Origin: Lentisphaerota bacterium
GTDB lineage: Bacteria; Verrucomicrobiota; Kiritimatiellia; JAAZAB01
NCBI GenBank assembly: GCA_020201415.1
Contig: JAIVGW010000319.1
Coordinates: forward strand, 1-6,855
Direction of reading: 5' to 3'
Length of the DNA: 6,855 bases
Positions 1 through 5,342 of this stretch are shown here, one piece after another. Each line of letters begins with the position of its first letter. Positions within the stretch are counted from its first letter, which is position 1. Position numbers and translations under genes: made by a program. The notes under the pieces are model-generated. The model did not search any database. It was not told the origin of the DNA and was given only the letters and a program-made list of their open reading frames with translations.

Positions 1-158
1 CCAACGGCACTGACCAATGCCCCCCGCGCACCCAAAGCCGCGGCATGACAGGCAAAATTGGCGGGGGCGCCGCCCAGGCGACGGCCGGATGGCAGCATGT
101 CCCACAGAACCTCCCCCACTCCCGCCACCCTGAATTGCGACATATCATGATTTTGCAT
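1..158 (-). CDS. PfkB-family sugar kinase (fructokinase-like), N-terminal part only
   Basis: This is the first 52 codons of a gene that continues past position 1. After a short leader, the translation contains GEVLWDMLPSGRRLGG followed by APANFACHAAALGA and then LVSAVG. This is the typical start of PfkB/ribokinase-family sugar kinases, especially fructokinases: the G-E-x-L-x-D strand, the GG-A-x-NxA substrate-binding segment, and the following V-G-x-G strand, which is cut here. Such enzymes phosphorylate a sugar such as fructose with ATP in the cytoplasm; the substrate cannot be told from this fragment. The frame is closed upstream by a stop at 170-168. ATG is available at 158 and at 143, and neither has a clear Shine-Dalgarno sequence; 158 is taken as the longest option. 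It lies 76 nt behind ruvA, separated by partly AT-rich DNA, so it may have its own promoter. The family call is firm; the exact start and substrate are not. Confidence 0.85.
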   Translation of the reverse strand, partial: MQNHDMSQFRVAGVGEVLWDMLPSGRRLGGAPANFACHAAALGARGALVSAV

Positions 159-202
159 GTAAATCTGTCATATATTGTATTAATGTTATTTTCATAAATA
201 TT
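159..202 (-). promoter_or_regulatory. AT-rich possible promoter region for the PfkB kinase
   Basis: This stretch between ruvA and the kinase is far richer in A and T than its surroundings. On the minus strand it holds TACAAT (179-174), which matches five of six bases of a sigma70 -10 box and would start transcription about 9 nt before the ATG at 158. No good -35 box lies 16-18 nt upstream. No convincing rho-independent terminator for ruvA is visible in the gap, so read-through from the upstream operon is also possible. Confidence 0.3.
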
Positions 203-234
203 CCCGGCTAGGCTGGCAACCCCGGCTCCTGTCC

Positions 235-819
235 TCAACGCCGCAAAGCCAGCCGCACCAATTCCGCCACACCCGCATCTTCCGGCACCCCGCCCGCAAC
301 AGCCAGCACCATTTTCTGGGCTTCGGCCGGTTTATGCCCCAACGCCACCAACGCGCGCGCGGCATCATGCAGACGCTGCTCAGCCGGCGCGGCAAACGCC
401 CCGGACAATCCTTCAGTTGCTTCGAACTTATCGCGCAATTCCAGCACTATTCGCTCGGCGGTTTTGCGGCCGACACCCGATATGCCCTGCAGACGAGACA
501 CTTCACCGCCGGTAATGGCGGCGGTCAGCTCACGCACCGACATGCCGCCCAAGGCGCTTAGCGCGATTTTGGGCCCGATGCCGGAAACACCCAACAAAAG
601 ATTAAAAAGCCGGCGTTCATCCGCACCGACAAACCCGTACAACAGATGCTGATCTTCACGCACATAATCATGCACCCACAGGCGGCAGACGGCGCCGATC
701 GCCGGCAGCCCGGCGTAACCGTTCAGGGAAATGAAAATTTCATAACCCACCCCGCCCACCTGCAACACCAGGCGGGCCGGTGTCTTTTCACATACCACCC
801 CTTCAAGAAAATCGATCAT
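235..819 (-). CDS. ruvA: Holliday junction branch migration protein RuvA
   Basis: RuvA binds the four-way Holliday junction as a tetramer and loads the RuvB motor for branch migration during recombinational repair. The protein has 194 residues, normal for the family (about 190-205). It starts MIDFLEG and has an OB-fold domain I (about 1-64, with the typical V-GGVGYE strand at 21-27 and DYVREDQHLLYGF at 51-63). Domain II carries two helix-hairpin-helix motifs (LLGVSGIGPKIALSAL, 75-90; LQGISGVGRKTAERIVLEL, 110-128). A linker of about 130-147 leads to domain III (about 148-194), which contacts RuvB. The frame stays open for 13 codons upstream, but those overlap ruvC. ATG at 819 gives the conserved start, lies 2 nt behind the ruvC stop, and has GGGAG 8 nt before it. 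It ends with TGA at 237-235. It is very probably translated with ruvC. No ruvB follows; the next gene is a sugar kinase. Confidence 0.97.
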   Translation of the reverse strand: MIDFLEGVVCEKTPARLVLQVGGVGYEIFISLNGYAGLPAIGAVCRLWVHDYVREDQHLLYGFVGADERRLFNLLLGVSGIGPKIALSALGGMSVRELTAAITGGEVSRLQGISGVGRKTAERIVLELRDKFEATEGLSGAFAAPAEQRLHDAARALVALGHKPAEAQKMVLAVAGGVPEDAGVAELVRLALRR

Positions 820-821
820 AA

Positions 822-1352
822 TCAGATCTCCCGCGCCATCAGAGGTCCTCCCGTCCAACGGCCTGCGCCATACATGTGGCAGACGGCAATAGCCAGAGCA
901 TCCGAAGCATCATCAGCCGGCGGCTCATCCAATTTCAATATGGCCATCACCATGCGCCGCACCTGATCCTTCTCAGCCGCCCCATAACCCACCACCGCCT
1001 GCTTGACACGGCGCGGCGCATATTCAAACACCGGCAATCCAGCCGCCGCACAGGCGGCCAGCACCACACCGCGTGCCTGACCCAAAGCTAACGCTGTTTT
1101 GGCATTACGACAGTAAAACACACCCTCAACCGCCGCTACATCGGGACGCCAGCGCTCAATCAATTCCGCGATTCCCCGCTGCAAACGATCAAGGCAACGA
1201 GAAACCTGAAGGCGCGCCGGATTCCTGATCACAGTGTATTCCAACGTAGCCAACTGTCCAGCGCGCTTTTCTATGACCGCCGCGCCGGAGGAGCGTAATG
1301 AGGTGTCAACACCCAACACCCGCATGGCGGCCGGCGGCGGCGGTTGGGTCAT
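822..1352 (-). CDS. ruvC: Crossover junction endodeoxyribonuclease RuvC
   Basis: RuvC is the Holliday junction resolvase: a dimer with an RNase H fold makes paired nicks in the junction held by RuvAB. The 176-residue product keeps the four acidic metal ligands: D16 in VLGVDTS, E76 in VEGVF, and the final pair D148 and D151 in ADDASDALAIAVCH. Length and motif spacing are normal except for about nine extra N-terminal residues containing four prolines in a row (4-7). I chose the ATG at 1352 because GGAG lies 5 nt upstream and because it overlaps the yebC stop as ATGA. The internal ATG at 1325 would give a more standard N-terminus (MRVLGVD) but has no Shine-Dalgarno sequence. It ends 2 nt before ruvA and sits in the usual yebC-ruvC-ruvA order. 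Confidence 0.96.
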   Translation of the reverse strand: MTQPPPPAAMRVLGVDTSLRSSGAAVIEKRAGQLATLEYTVIRNPARLQVSRCLDRLQRGIAELIERWRPDVAAVEGVFYCRNAKTALALGQARGVVLAACAAAGLPVFEYAPRRVKQAVVGYGAAEKDQVRRMVMAILKLDEPPADDASDALAIAVCHMYGAGRWTGGPLMAREI

Positions 1353-1846
1353 TGCTGCTCCAGCTCGGCCAGCAGTGCTTCGTCCACATCCAGATTGGAA
1401 TAAACATTCTGAACGTCATCGTTGTCTTCCAACGCTTCAATGAATTTCAGCACCTGTGAGGCCACGCTTTTCTCGGTTACTGTCATGTAACTGTCGGGTA
1501 TCAGGGTGATCTCGGAAGATGCGGCCGAAATTTCCGCCTTTTCCAAGGCATCCACCACATCCTGGTAATTAGTCGGCTCGGTGATGATCTCGTAGGAATC
1601 TCCGTCAACCTGCATGTCTTCAGCACCGGCTTCCAGTACTATTCCCATCAAGCGGTCTTCCTCGATCGACTTGGCATCCACCAAAATCTGCCCCTTGCGT
1701 TTGAAATTGCGGGTGACGGCGCCCTGTCCGGCCAGACTGCTGCCGAATTTGGTGAAAATATGGCGAATCTCCGAAGCAGCGCGATTCTTATTATCCGTAA
1801 GGGCCTTTACGACAAGCGCCACACCCACCAAGCGTGCCGATTTCAA
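1349..1846 (-). CDS. yebC: YebC/TACO1-family protein lacking the N-terminal domain
   Basis: The YebC family comprises proteins once described as transcriptional regulators; several members (including mitochondrial TACO1) have been linked to translation, notably at proline-rich stretches. Here the sequence begins at the start of domain II (GVALVVKALTDNKNR, about residues 8-22) and continues through FTKFGSSLAGQGAV, RKGQILV, the EAGAEDM segment, LIPDSYMTV and the acidic tail LEDNDDVQNVYSNLDVDE. This matches domains II and III. The family usually has about 240-250 residues and begins with a basic domain I of some 80-90 residues around a GHSKWANIKHRK-like motif. That domain is absent, and DNA immediately upstream encodes the end of the radical SAM protein. 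No ATG is available; TTG at 1846, overlapping the previous stop as TTGA, gives 165 residues and is weakly preceded by GGG. GTG at 1828 or 1822 are alternatives. Family call is sure, start is not. It may be a pseudogene, a real short form, or an assembly join. Confidence 0.85.
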   Translation of the reverse strand: MKSARLVGVALVVKALTDNKNRAASEIRHIFTKFGSSLAGQGAVTRNFKRKGQILVDAKSIEEDRLMGIVLEAGAEDMQVDGDSYEIITEPTNYQDVVDALEKAEISAASSEITLIPDSYMTVTEKSVASQVLKFIEALEDNDDVQNVYSNLDVDEALLAELEQQ

Positions 1847-2766
1847 TTCCCGGCCGCCTGATCGGAGGGCATATTGACACCAAACAACTCTTCGGGACAA
1901 GCGGCATGTTCCTGGAGCCAGCCGGTCCCAAACCCCAACTTTTCCAGACAATCCACCGCCAATTGATACTCGGTGGCCGTTACCGTCCTATTCCAACCGA
2001 CCATGCGACCAGCCAGATGCGCCGGCGTATACTGCCCCATCAGGCTCACAGCCACATCCGTCCCCAGGTTCTCCGCCAGCCATTCCAGACTGGCACAGGC
2101 CTCACGCGCCCGGCCGGGCAGCACCAGCACCCGGCAAATCAACCCGGTCCGCGCCAGACCGGCTGCATCCAGCCGCAACGGACCAACCATGGACCACATT
2201 TCCCGCAGCGCCAGGCGCGCCGTTTCCACATAACTCGGCGCGTCCGACCCCGCGGCCGCTGAACCCGGCTCGGCATAACGCAGGTCGGCCAGGTAGATGG
2301 AAACCTTGCCGCCAAGTTCCCTGATCACCTCCGGCCGCTCAAAACCACTGGTGTTGTAAACCACCGGCAATGACACACCACGCGCCTTGACCATATCCAG
2401 CGCCCGCAGAATGTCCGGCAACCAAGGCGTGGGGCTGACCAGATTCCAGTTGTGGCAACCCCTTGCATGCAATTCCAAAAGCATGTCTGCCAGTTCAACC
2501 GCCGAACAATCACGTCCCTCGCCCGCCTGGCTCCAACGATAATTCTGGCAATAAACACAGCGCATGGTGCAGGAGCCGAAAAAAACAGTCCCTGAACCAT
2601 TCCGACCGGACAACGGCGGCTCTTCGCCATGATGCGGCGCGTGACGATACACCCGCATGCGCCGCCCGGCTCCACAATACCCCATGGCCTCGCCCCGCCG
2701 CACCCGGCAGCGGCGGGGACACAACTCACAGGCCGCGCTATTCAAGACGTCCGTTACCCCGGACAT
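1843..2766 (-). CDS. PflA-like radical SAM protein (COG1313/PflX-type), function unknown
   Basis: A radical S-adenosylmethionine enzyme related to pyruvate formate-lyase activating proteins. It would bind a 4Fe-4S cluster and cleave SAM to a 5'-deoxyadenosyl radical; its substrate is not known. The 307-residue product has an N-terminal cysteine set (C13, C16, C20, C31, in CELCPRRC and GYCGAG) and the EEPPLSG...GSGTVFF lead-in. The cluster motif CxxxCxxC follows at C66, C70 and C73 (SCTMRCVYCQNY). Later blocks are HNWNLVSPTPWLPDIL (105-120), VVYNTSGFE, IYLADLRY, LVLPGR, VSLMGQYTPAH (240-250) and GWLQE (282-286), all in family order, so it looks complete. ATG at 2766 overlaps the EF-G stop by one base (TGATG) and follows a purine-rich GGAAGAAGAGG, so translation is probably coupled. 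An upstream TTG at 2769 is less likely. It ends with TGA at 1845-1843, right where yebC begins. No SPASM or other extra domain is visible. Confidence 0.9.
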   Translation of the reverse strand: MSGVTDVLNSAACELCPRRCRVRRGEAMGYCGAGRRMRVYRHAPHHGEEPPLSGRNGSGTVFFGSCTMRCVYCQNYRWSQAGEGRDCSAVELADMLLELHARGCHNWNLVSPTPWLPDILRALDMVKARGVSLPVVYNTSGFERPEVIRELGGKVSIYLADLRYAEPGSAAAGSDAPSYVETARLALREMWSMVGPLRLDAAGLARTGLICRVLVLPGRAREACASLEWLAENLGTDVAVSLMGQYTPAHLAGRMVGWNRTVTATEYQLAVDCLEKLGFGTGWLQEHAACPEELFGVNMPSDQAAGN

Positions 2767-4769
2767 CAATCCTCTTCTTCCTTGACCTTCTCGACTTCCG
2801 CAATCACTTTTTGCGCAATATTTGACGGCACGATATCATAACGCGCAAATTCCATTTCAAACGAACCTCGTCCACCGGTGATACTGCGAAGTTCCGAACA
2901 ATACCGGAACAACTCCACCTGCGGCACATCAGCGGTAATTACCTGCATGCCATCCTGCACTTCAACACCAAGGATGCGTCCGCGCCGATGATTCAAGTCG
3001 CCATTAATATCTCCCATGTACTGGTCCGGCACCATGACCTTGATATTCATCACCGGTTCCAGCAGCACCGGTTTGGCGCTGTTCATGGCCTCCCGGAAAC
3101 TGCGGGATGCGGCGATCTTGAAGGCAATTTCCGAGGAATCGACATCATGATAGGAGCCATCGTAAACCGTAACCTTGACATTGACCACCGGATAGCCCGC
3201 CAGCCCGCCATTATGCATGGCTTCGGCAAACCCCTTTTCACAGGCCGGAATAAAGTTGCGGGGGATCACCCCTCCCACCACCGCATCCACGAACCATTCA
3301 GTTTCATCGCCCAAAGGCTCGACTTTGGCATAAACTTCCGCGTACTGTCCGCGGCCGCCTGATTGTTTTTTGTGTTTGTAATGACCTTCACCCTTGGCCG
3401 TGACCGTCTCATGGTAAGGCACCTTGGGCACCTTGTAATCGATGCCGAGATTGCCGCGTTTCTTGACCAAATCCCTGACCAGTTCCAGATGCGCGTCCCC
3501 CATGCCGGAAATGACCATTTCATGGGTCTGGGGATTGCGTTCCACCTTAAGGGTGGGATCGTCCTCAATCACACGCCCGACCATGACGCCGACTTTATCC
3601 TCCTCGCCTTCCTTGGCGATCACGGCACTGAACATCACCGGATTGGAAAAGGCAATCGGGGCAAGTTCGATTTTGTGGCCGGTGGCGCACAAGGTGTCGT
3701 TGACATGTGTGTTTTTAAGCTTGGGTACGGCAATGACGTCACCCGCCCGCGCTTCCAGCACCGGCAACTGTTTCTTGCCGCAGGTTGTGAAAAAAGTTCC
3801 GACAGATTCCTTGACACCGCGGGCGGCGTTTAAGACTTCCATACCTTCGCGCAGAACTCCGCTCACAACGCGCACTTGGGCAAGTTTGCCGGCATAAGGG
3901 TCGGTCTGCGTGCGCCATACAAATCCGCTGAACGGGGCCTCCGGACCGGCAGCTACCAGCTCGCCCGCCGCATCCTTGACGGGCCGGTCGGTAGGCGCAG
4001 GGAAGATACGGGCAATGCCCTCCAGTAACTCCCCAACACCTTCCTGCTGCAAAGGCAGCACCACGAAGACGGGAATCAGGCTGCCGGCCAAGACCGCGCC
4101 ACGCAGGCCCCGCGCAATTTCATCCGCCGTCAATGACTCACCGCCAATAAACTTCTCAATCAAGGCATCATCCGATTCGGCAGCCTTCTCGATCAAGGCG
4201 CCACGCGCGCCGCCCGCCGCATCCTCAGGCAAATCCAGCACCCAGACGGGCTTGCCGTCAACCGGCAACACAACCGGCACGCAGGCCGCGCCCCACACAC
4301 TCTGAATTTCAGCCAGCGTACGGTCGAAATCGGCGCCTTCGCGATCCACACCGGTGACCACCACCGCGCGCGGCAAGCCCAATTCCTCACAATAACGCCA
4401 GGCGGCGCGGGTGCCGACTTGAATACCGGCAGCCGCATCCACCGTCACCAACGCCGCATCCACCGCCCTGCCCGCGCAGCGCACCTGTCCAAAAAAGTCC
4501 ACGGTGCCGGGCGTGTCAAGCATCACCATCTGGATGTCGGCGCCATCCTTGCGCTTGTAGGGCGCTGCAAACGATTTGGCGTAAATCGTGGCCTTGCGGC
4601 TGATTTCCTCTTCCGTTGCATCGCACAGGCTGGTCCCGGAAGCCGGCGAACCCAACCGATCGTTCATTCCCAATTTGAACAGCAAAGCATCGCACAGGGA
4701 AGTTTTGCCGCTGCCGCTGTGACCAACAAGCATAAAATTGCGAACATCACCAACCGCAATATCTTTCAT
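2766..4769 (-). CDS. Elongation factor G-like GTPase (EF-G2 type, fusA paralogue)
   Basis: A 667-residue, full-length member of the EF-G family, whose canonical members drive translocation on the ribosome. Domains in order: G domain (about 1-260) with P-loop GHSGSGKT at 16-23, switch I Thr in RKATI (58-62) and DTPG at 85-88. Domain II (about 275-370) follows, then domain III (about 375-450, with SGMGDAHLEL). Domain IV (about 450-570, with HYKHKKQSGGRGQYAEV and GVIPRNFIPACEKGF) and domain V (from SAKPVLLEPVMN, with MGDINGDLNHRRGRI) complete it. The P-loop style GHSGSGKT resembles the second EF-G class (EF-G2) more than GHIDAGKT of translocase EF-G. The usual DTPGH His is Thr89; the NKxD motif reads TGVD (139-142); and the SA-K region reads VVLPLQQEGV. 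Nucleotide handling may therefore differ. ATG at 4769 is chosen because GGGGAGG sits exactly 6 nt before it; ATG at 4775 would touch that site. It is the first gene of the operon. Confidence 0.93.
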   Translation of the reverse strand: MKDIAVGDVRNFMLVGHSGSGKTSLCDALLFKLGMNDRLGSPASGTSLCDATEEEISRKATIYAKSFAAPYKRKDGADIQMVMLDTPGTVDFFGQVRCAGRAVDAALVTVDAAAGIQVGTRAAWRYCEELGLPRAVVVTGVDREGADFDRTLAEIQSVWGAACVPVVLPVDGKPVWVLDLPEDAAGGARGALIEKAAESDDALIEKFIGGESLTADEIARGLRGAVLAGSLIPVFVVLPLQQEGVGELLEGIARIFPAPTDRPVKDAAGELVAAGPEAPFSGFVWRTQTDPYAGKLAQVRVVSGVLREGMEVLNAARGVKESVGTFFTTCGKKQLPVLEARAGDVIAVPKLKNTHVNDTLCATGHKIELAPIAFSNPVMFSAVIAKEGEEDKVGVMVGRVIEDDPTLKVERNPQTHEMVISGMGDAHLELVRDLVKKRGNLGIDYKVPKVPYHETVTAKGEGHYKHKKQSGGRGQYAEVYAKVEPLGDETEWFVDAVVGGVIPRNFIPACEKGFAEAMHNGGLAGYPVVNVKVTVYDGSYHDVDSSEIAFKIAASRSFREAMNSAKPVLLEPVMNIKVMVPDQYMGDINGDLNHRRGRILGVEVQDGMQVITADVPQVELFRYCSELRSITGGRGSFEMEFARYDIVPSNIAQKVIAEVEKVKEEED

Positions 4770-4775
4770 GAACAT

Positions 4776-4782
4776 CCTCCCC
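4776..4782 (-). promoter_or_regulatory. Strong ribosome binding site of the EF-G-like gene
   Basis: The minus strand reads GGGGAGG, ending 6 nt before the ATG at 4769. It also abuts an in-frame ATG at 4775 with no spacer. The spacing selects 4769 as the start and gives the N-terminus MKDIAVGDVRNF, which fits the family. Confidence 0.8.
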
Positions 4783-4800
4783 AAGTCGCACTCATAAAAG

Positions 4801-4820
4801 CCGGCTAAACGGACTGCCGG
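4801..4820 (-). repeat. Small GC hairpin in the leader of the EF-G-like gene
   Basis: The segments 4801-4805 (CCGGC) and 4816-4820 (GCCGG) form a five-pair all-GC stem with a 10-nt loop. It lies in the predicted leader between promoter and ribosome binding site. On the transcribed strand it is followed by CTTTTAT, a poor terminator tail. It could modulate the leader, but the stem is short enough to be chance. Confidence 0.25.
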
Positions 4821-4842
4821 GCCGAACAAAAACATCCTGATT

Positions 4843-4871
4843 ATTGTATAGTCCACCTGAACATTTGACAA
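4843..4871 (-). promoter_or_regulatory. Sigma70-like promoter for the EF-G/rSAM/yebC/ruvC/ruvA operon
   Basis: On the minus strand, TTGTCA (4871-4866, five of six bases of the -35 consensus) is followed by exactly 17 nt and TACAAT (4848-4843, five of six of the -10 consensus). Transcription would start near 4838-4835, giving a leader of about 65 nt before the ATG at 4769. It is the best promoter match in the window and sits ahead of five genes with no internal gap larger than 2 nt, so it probably serves the whole set. Confidence 0.65.
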
Positions 4872-5147
4872 GCATTTGTTGCCACCCTTGTTTTGCGGAC
4901 AGCATTCTTAGAGTAAATGATAAATGCTTCAAACGGAAAGCAGGTCAAGCCGCCGCACTCCAAAATATTATCAAGCGGTTCATGATATCATACTGAAGGG
5001 CAAAGCTGCCGGCCCTGATGCTGAGCCGCATCAGGCCTATATTCACTGAAAAATTAAAACTTTAACACGTAACACTCAACACCTTCTTCTGACTTCGCTC
5101 CTTTCCCATGCGTTGCTGTGCAATTCTTTTGCCGGCGGCGGCGCCGG
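4872..5147. other. Non-coding gap between the SNF2 gene and the operon promoter
   Basis: This part of the 378-nt gap holds two inverted repeats (listed separately), a perfect 10-bp palindrome ATGATATCAT at 4982-4991 and AT-rich DNA around 5040-5065. I see no tRNA, no recognisable riboswitch and no canonical T-tailed terminator on either strand. The only open frame of note is a 41-codon one on the plus strand (4924-5049) without a good ribosome binding site. Confidence 0.5.
5014..5035. repeat. Perfect 8-bp inverted repeat
   Basis: CCTGATGC (5014-5021) and GCATCAGG (5028-5035) pair perfectly around the 6-nt loop TGAGCC. With one bulged C the stem may extend two more pairs outward. Neither strand has a T-run behind the stem, so it is not a standard intrinsic terminator. 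It could stabilise the 3' end of a read-through SNF2 transcript or act as a protein site. Confidence 0.45.
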
Positions 5148-5148
5148 C
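5131..5148. repeat. GC-only hairpin touching the SNF2 stop codon
   Basis: GCCGGCG (5131-5137) and CGCCGGC (5142-5148) form a seven-pair stem with the 4-nt loop GCGG. It begins at the last base of the helicase stop codon TAG (5150-5148). On the minus strand the stem is followed by AAAAGAATT instead of a T-run, so it is unlikely to end transcription by itself but may protect the 3' end. Confidence 0.45.
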
Positions 5149-5342
5149 TAACTCAGAAGTTCCTGCACGTCCTCCCACGTCATTTTTGCAGAAATATCCT
5201 TATCGACGGAAAGGGTGGCGTCGATCATCTCCTGCTTACGCTGCTGCATTGCCAGCACCTTTTCCTCCACCGTATTGCGCGTGATCAGCTTGACCACGTA
5301 AACCGTGCGCGTCTGTCCGATACGGTGCGCCCGGTCGGTCAT
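5148..5342 (-). pseudogene. C-terminal end of the SNF2 helicase, out of frame with the main part
   Basis: This frame carries the end of helicase motif VI (TDRAHRIGQTRTVYV) and the usual SNF2 C-terminus (ITRNTVEEKVLAMQQRKQEM ... LSVDKD ... WEDVQELLS). It clearly belongs to the upstream helicase body but is displaced into another frame at about 5340. The nominal ATG at 5342 is made by the junction itself and is not a believable start. In a typical relative the residues between HY and TDRAHRIGQ would read approximately DPWWNPAVEDQA; they are missing here. It ends with TAG at 5150-5148. Confidence 0.85.

Noticed and set aside
206..234. Possible intrinsic terminator behind ruvA.
   Set aside because: Only short imperfect GC pairings such as GGTT/AGCC can be drawn; no stable stem followed directly by a T-run is present.
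820..858. Extension of RuvA by 13 residues to 858.
   Set aside because: It overlaps ruvC, and the family start MIDFLEG sits at 819 with a proper ribosome binding site.
1847..1951. Upstream extension of the YebC frame to a TTG at 1951 (200-residue version).
   Set aside because: This part overlaps the conserved C-terminus of the radical SAM gene by more than 100 nt and its translation (SGKVGVWDRLAPGTCRL) does not resemble YebC domain I.
1834..2262. A 142-codon plus-strand frame opposite the radical SAM gene.
   Set aside because: It is Pro/Arg/Gln/His-rich antisense translation of a clearly conserved gene, with no ribosome binding site seen.
2988..3833. Long plus-strand open frames opposite the EF-G gene.
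   Set aside because: They mirror the conserved minus-strand gene, are rich in His, Gln and Asp as expected of antisense frames, and show no recognisable domain.
4770..4871. Extension of the EF-G frame to 4871.
   Set aside because: The first codon there is TTG inside the -35 box of the predicted promoter, and the strong Shine-Dalgarno site points to 4769.
4982..4991. Palindrome ATGATATCAT as a regulator site.
   Set aside because: A single 10-bp palindrome of AT-rich composition, more than 100 nt upstream of the promoter, is not enough to call an operator.
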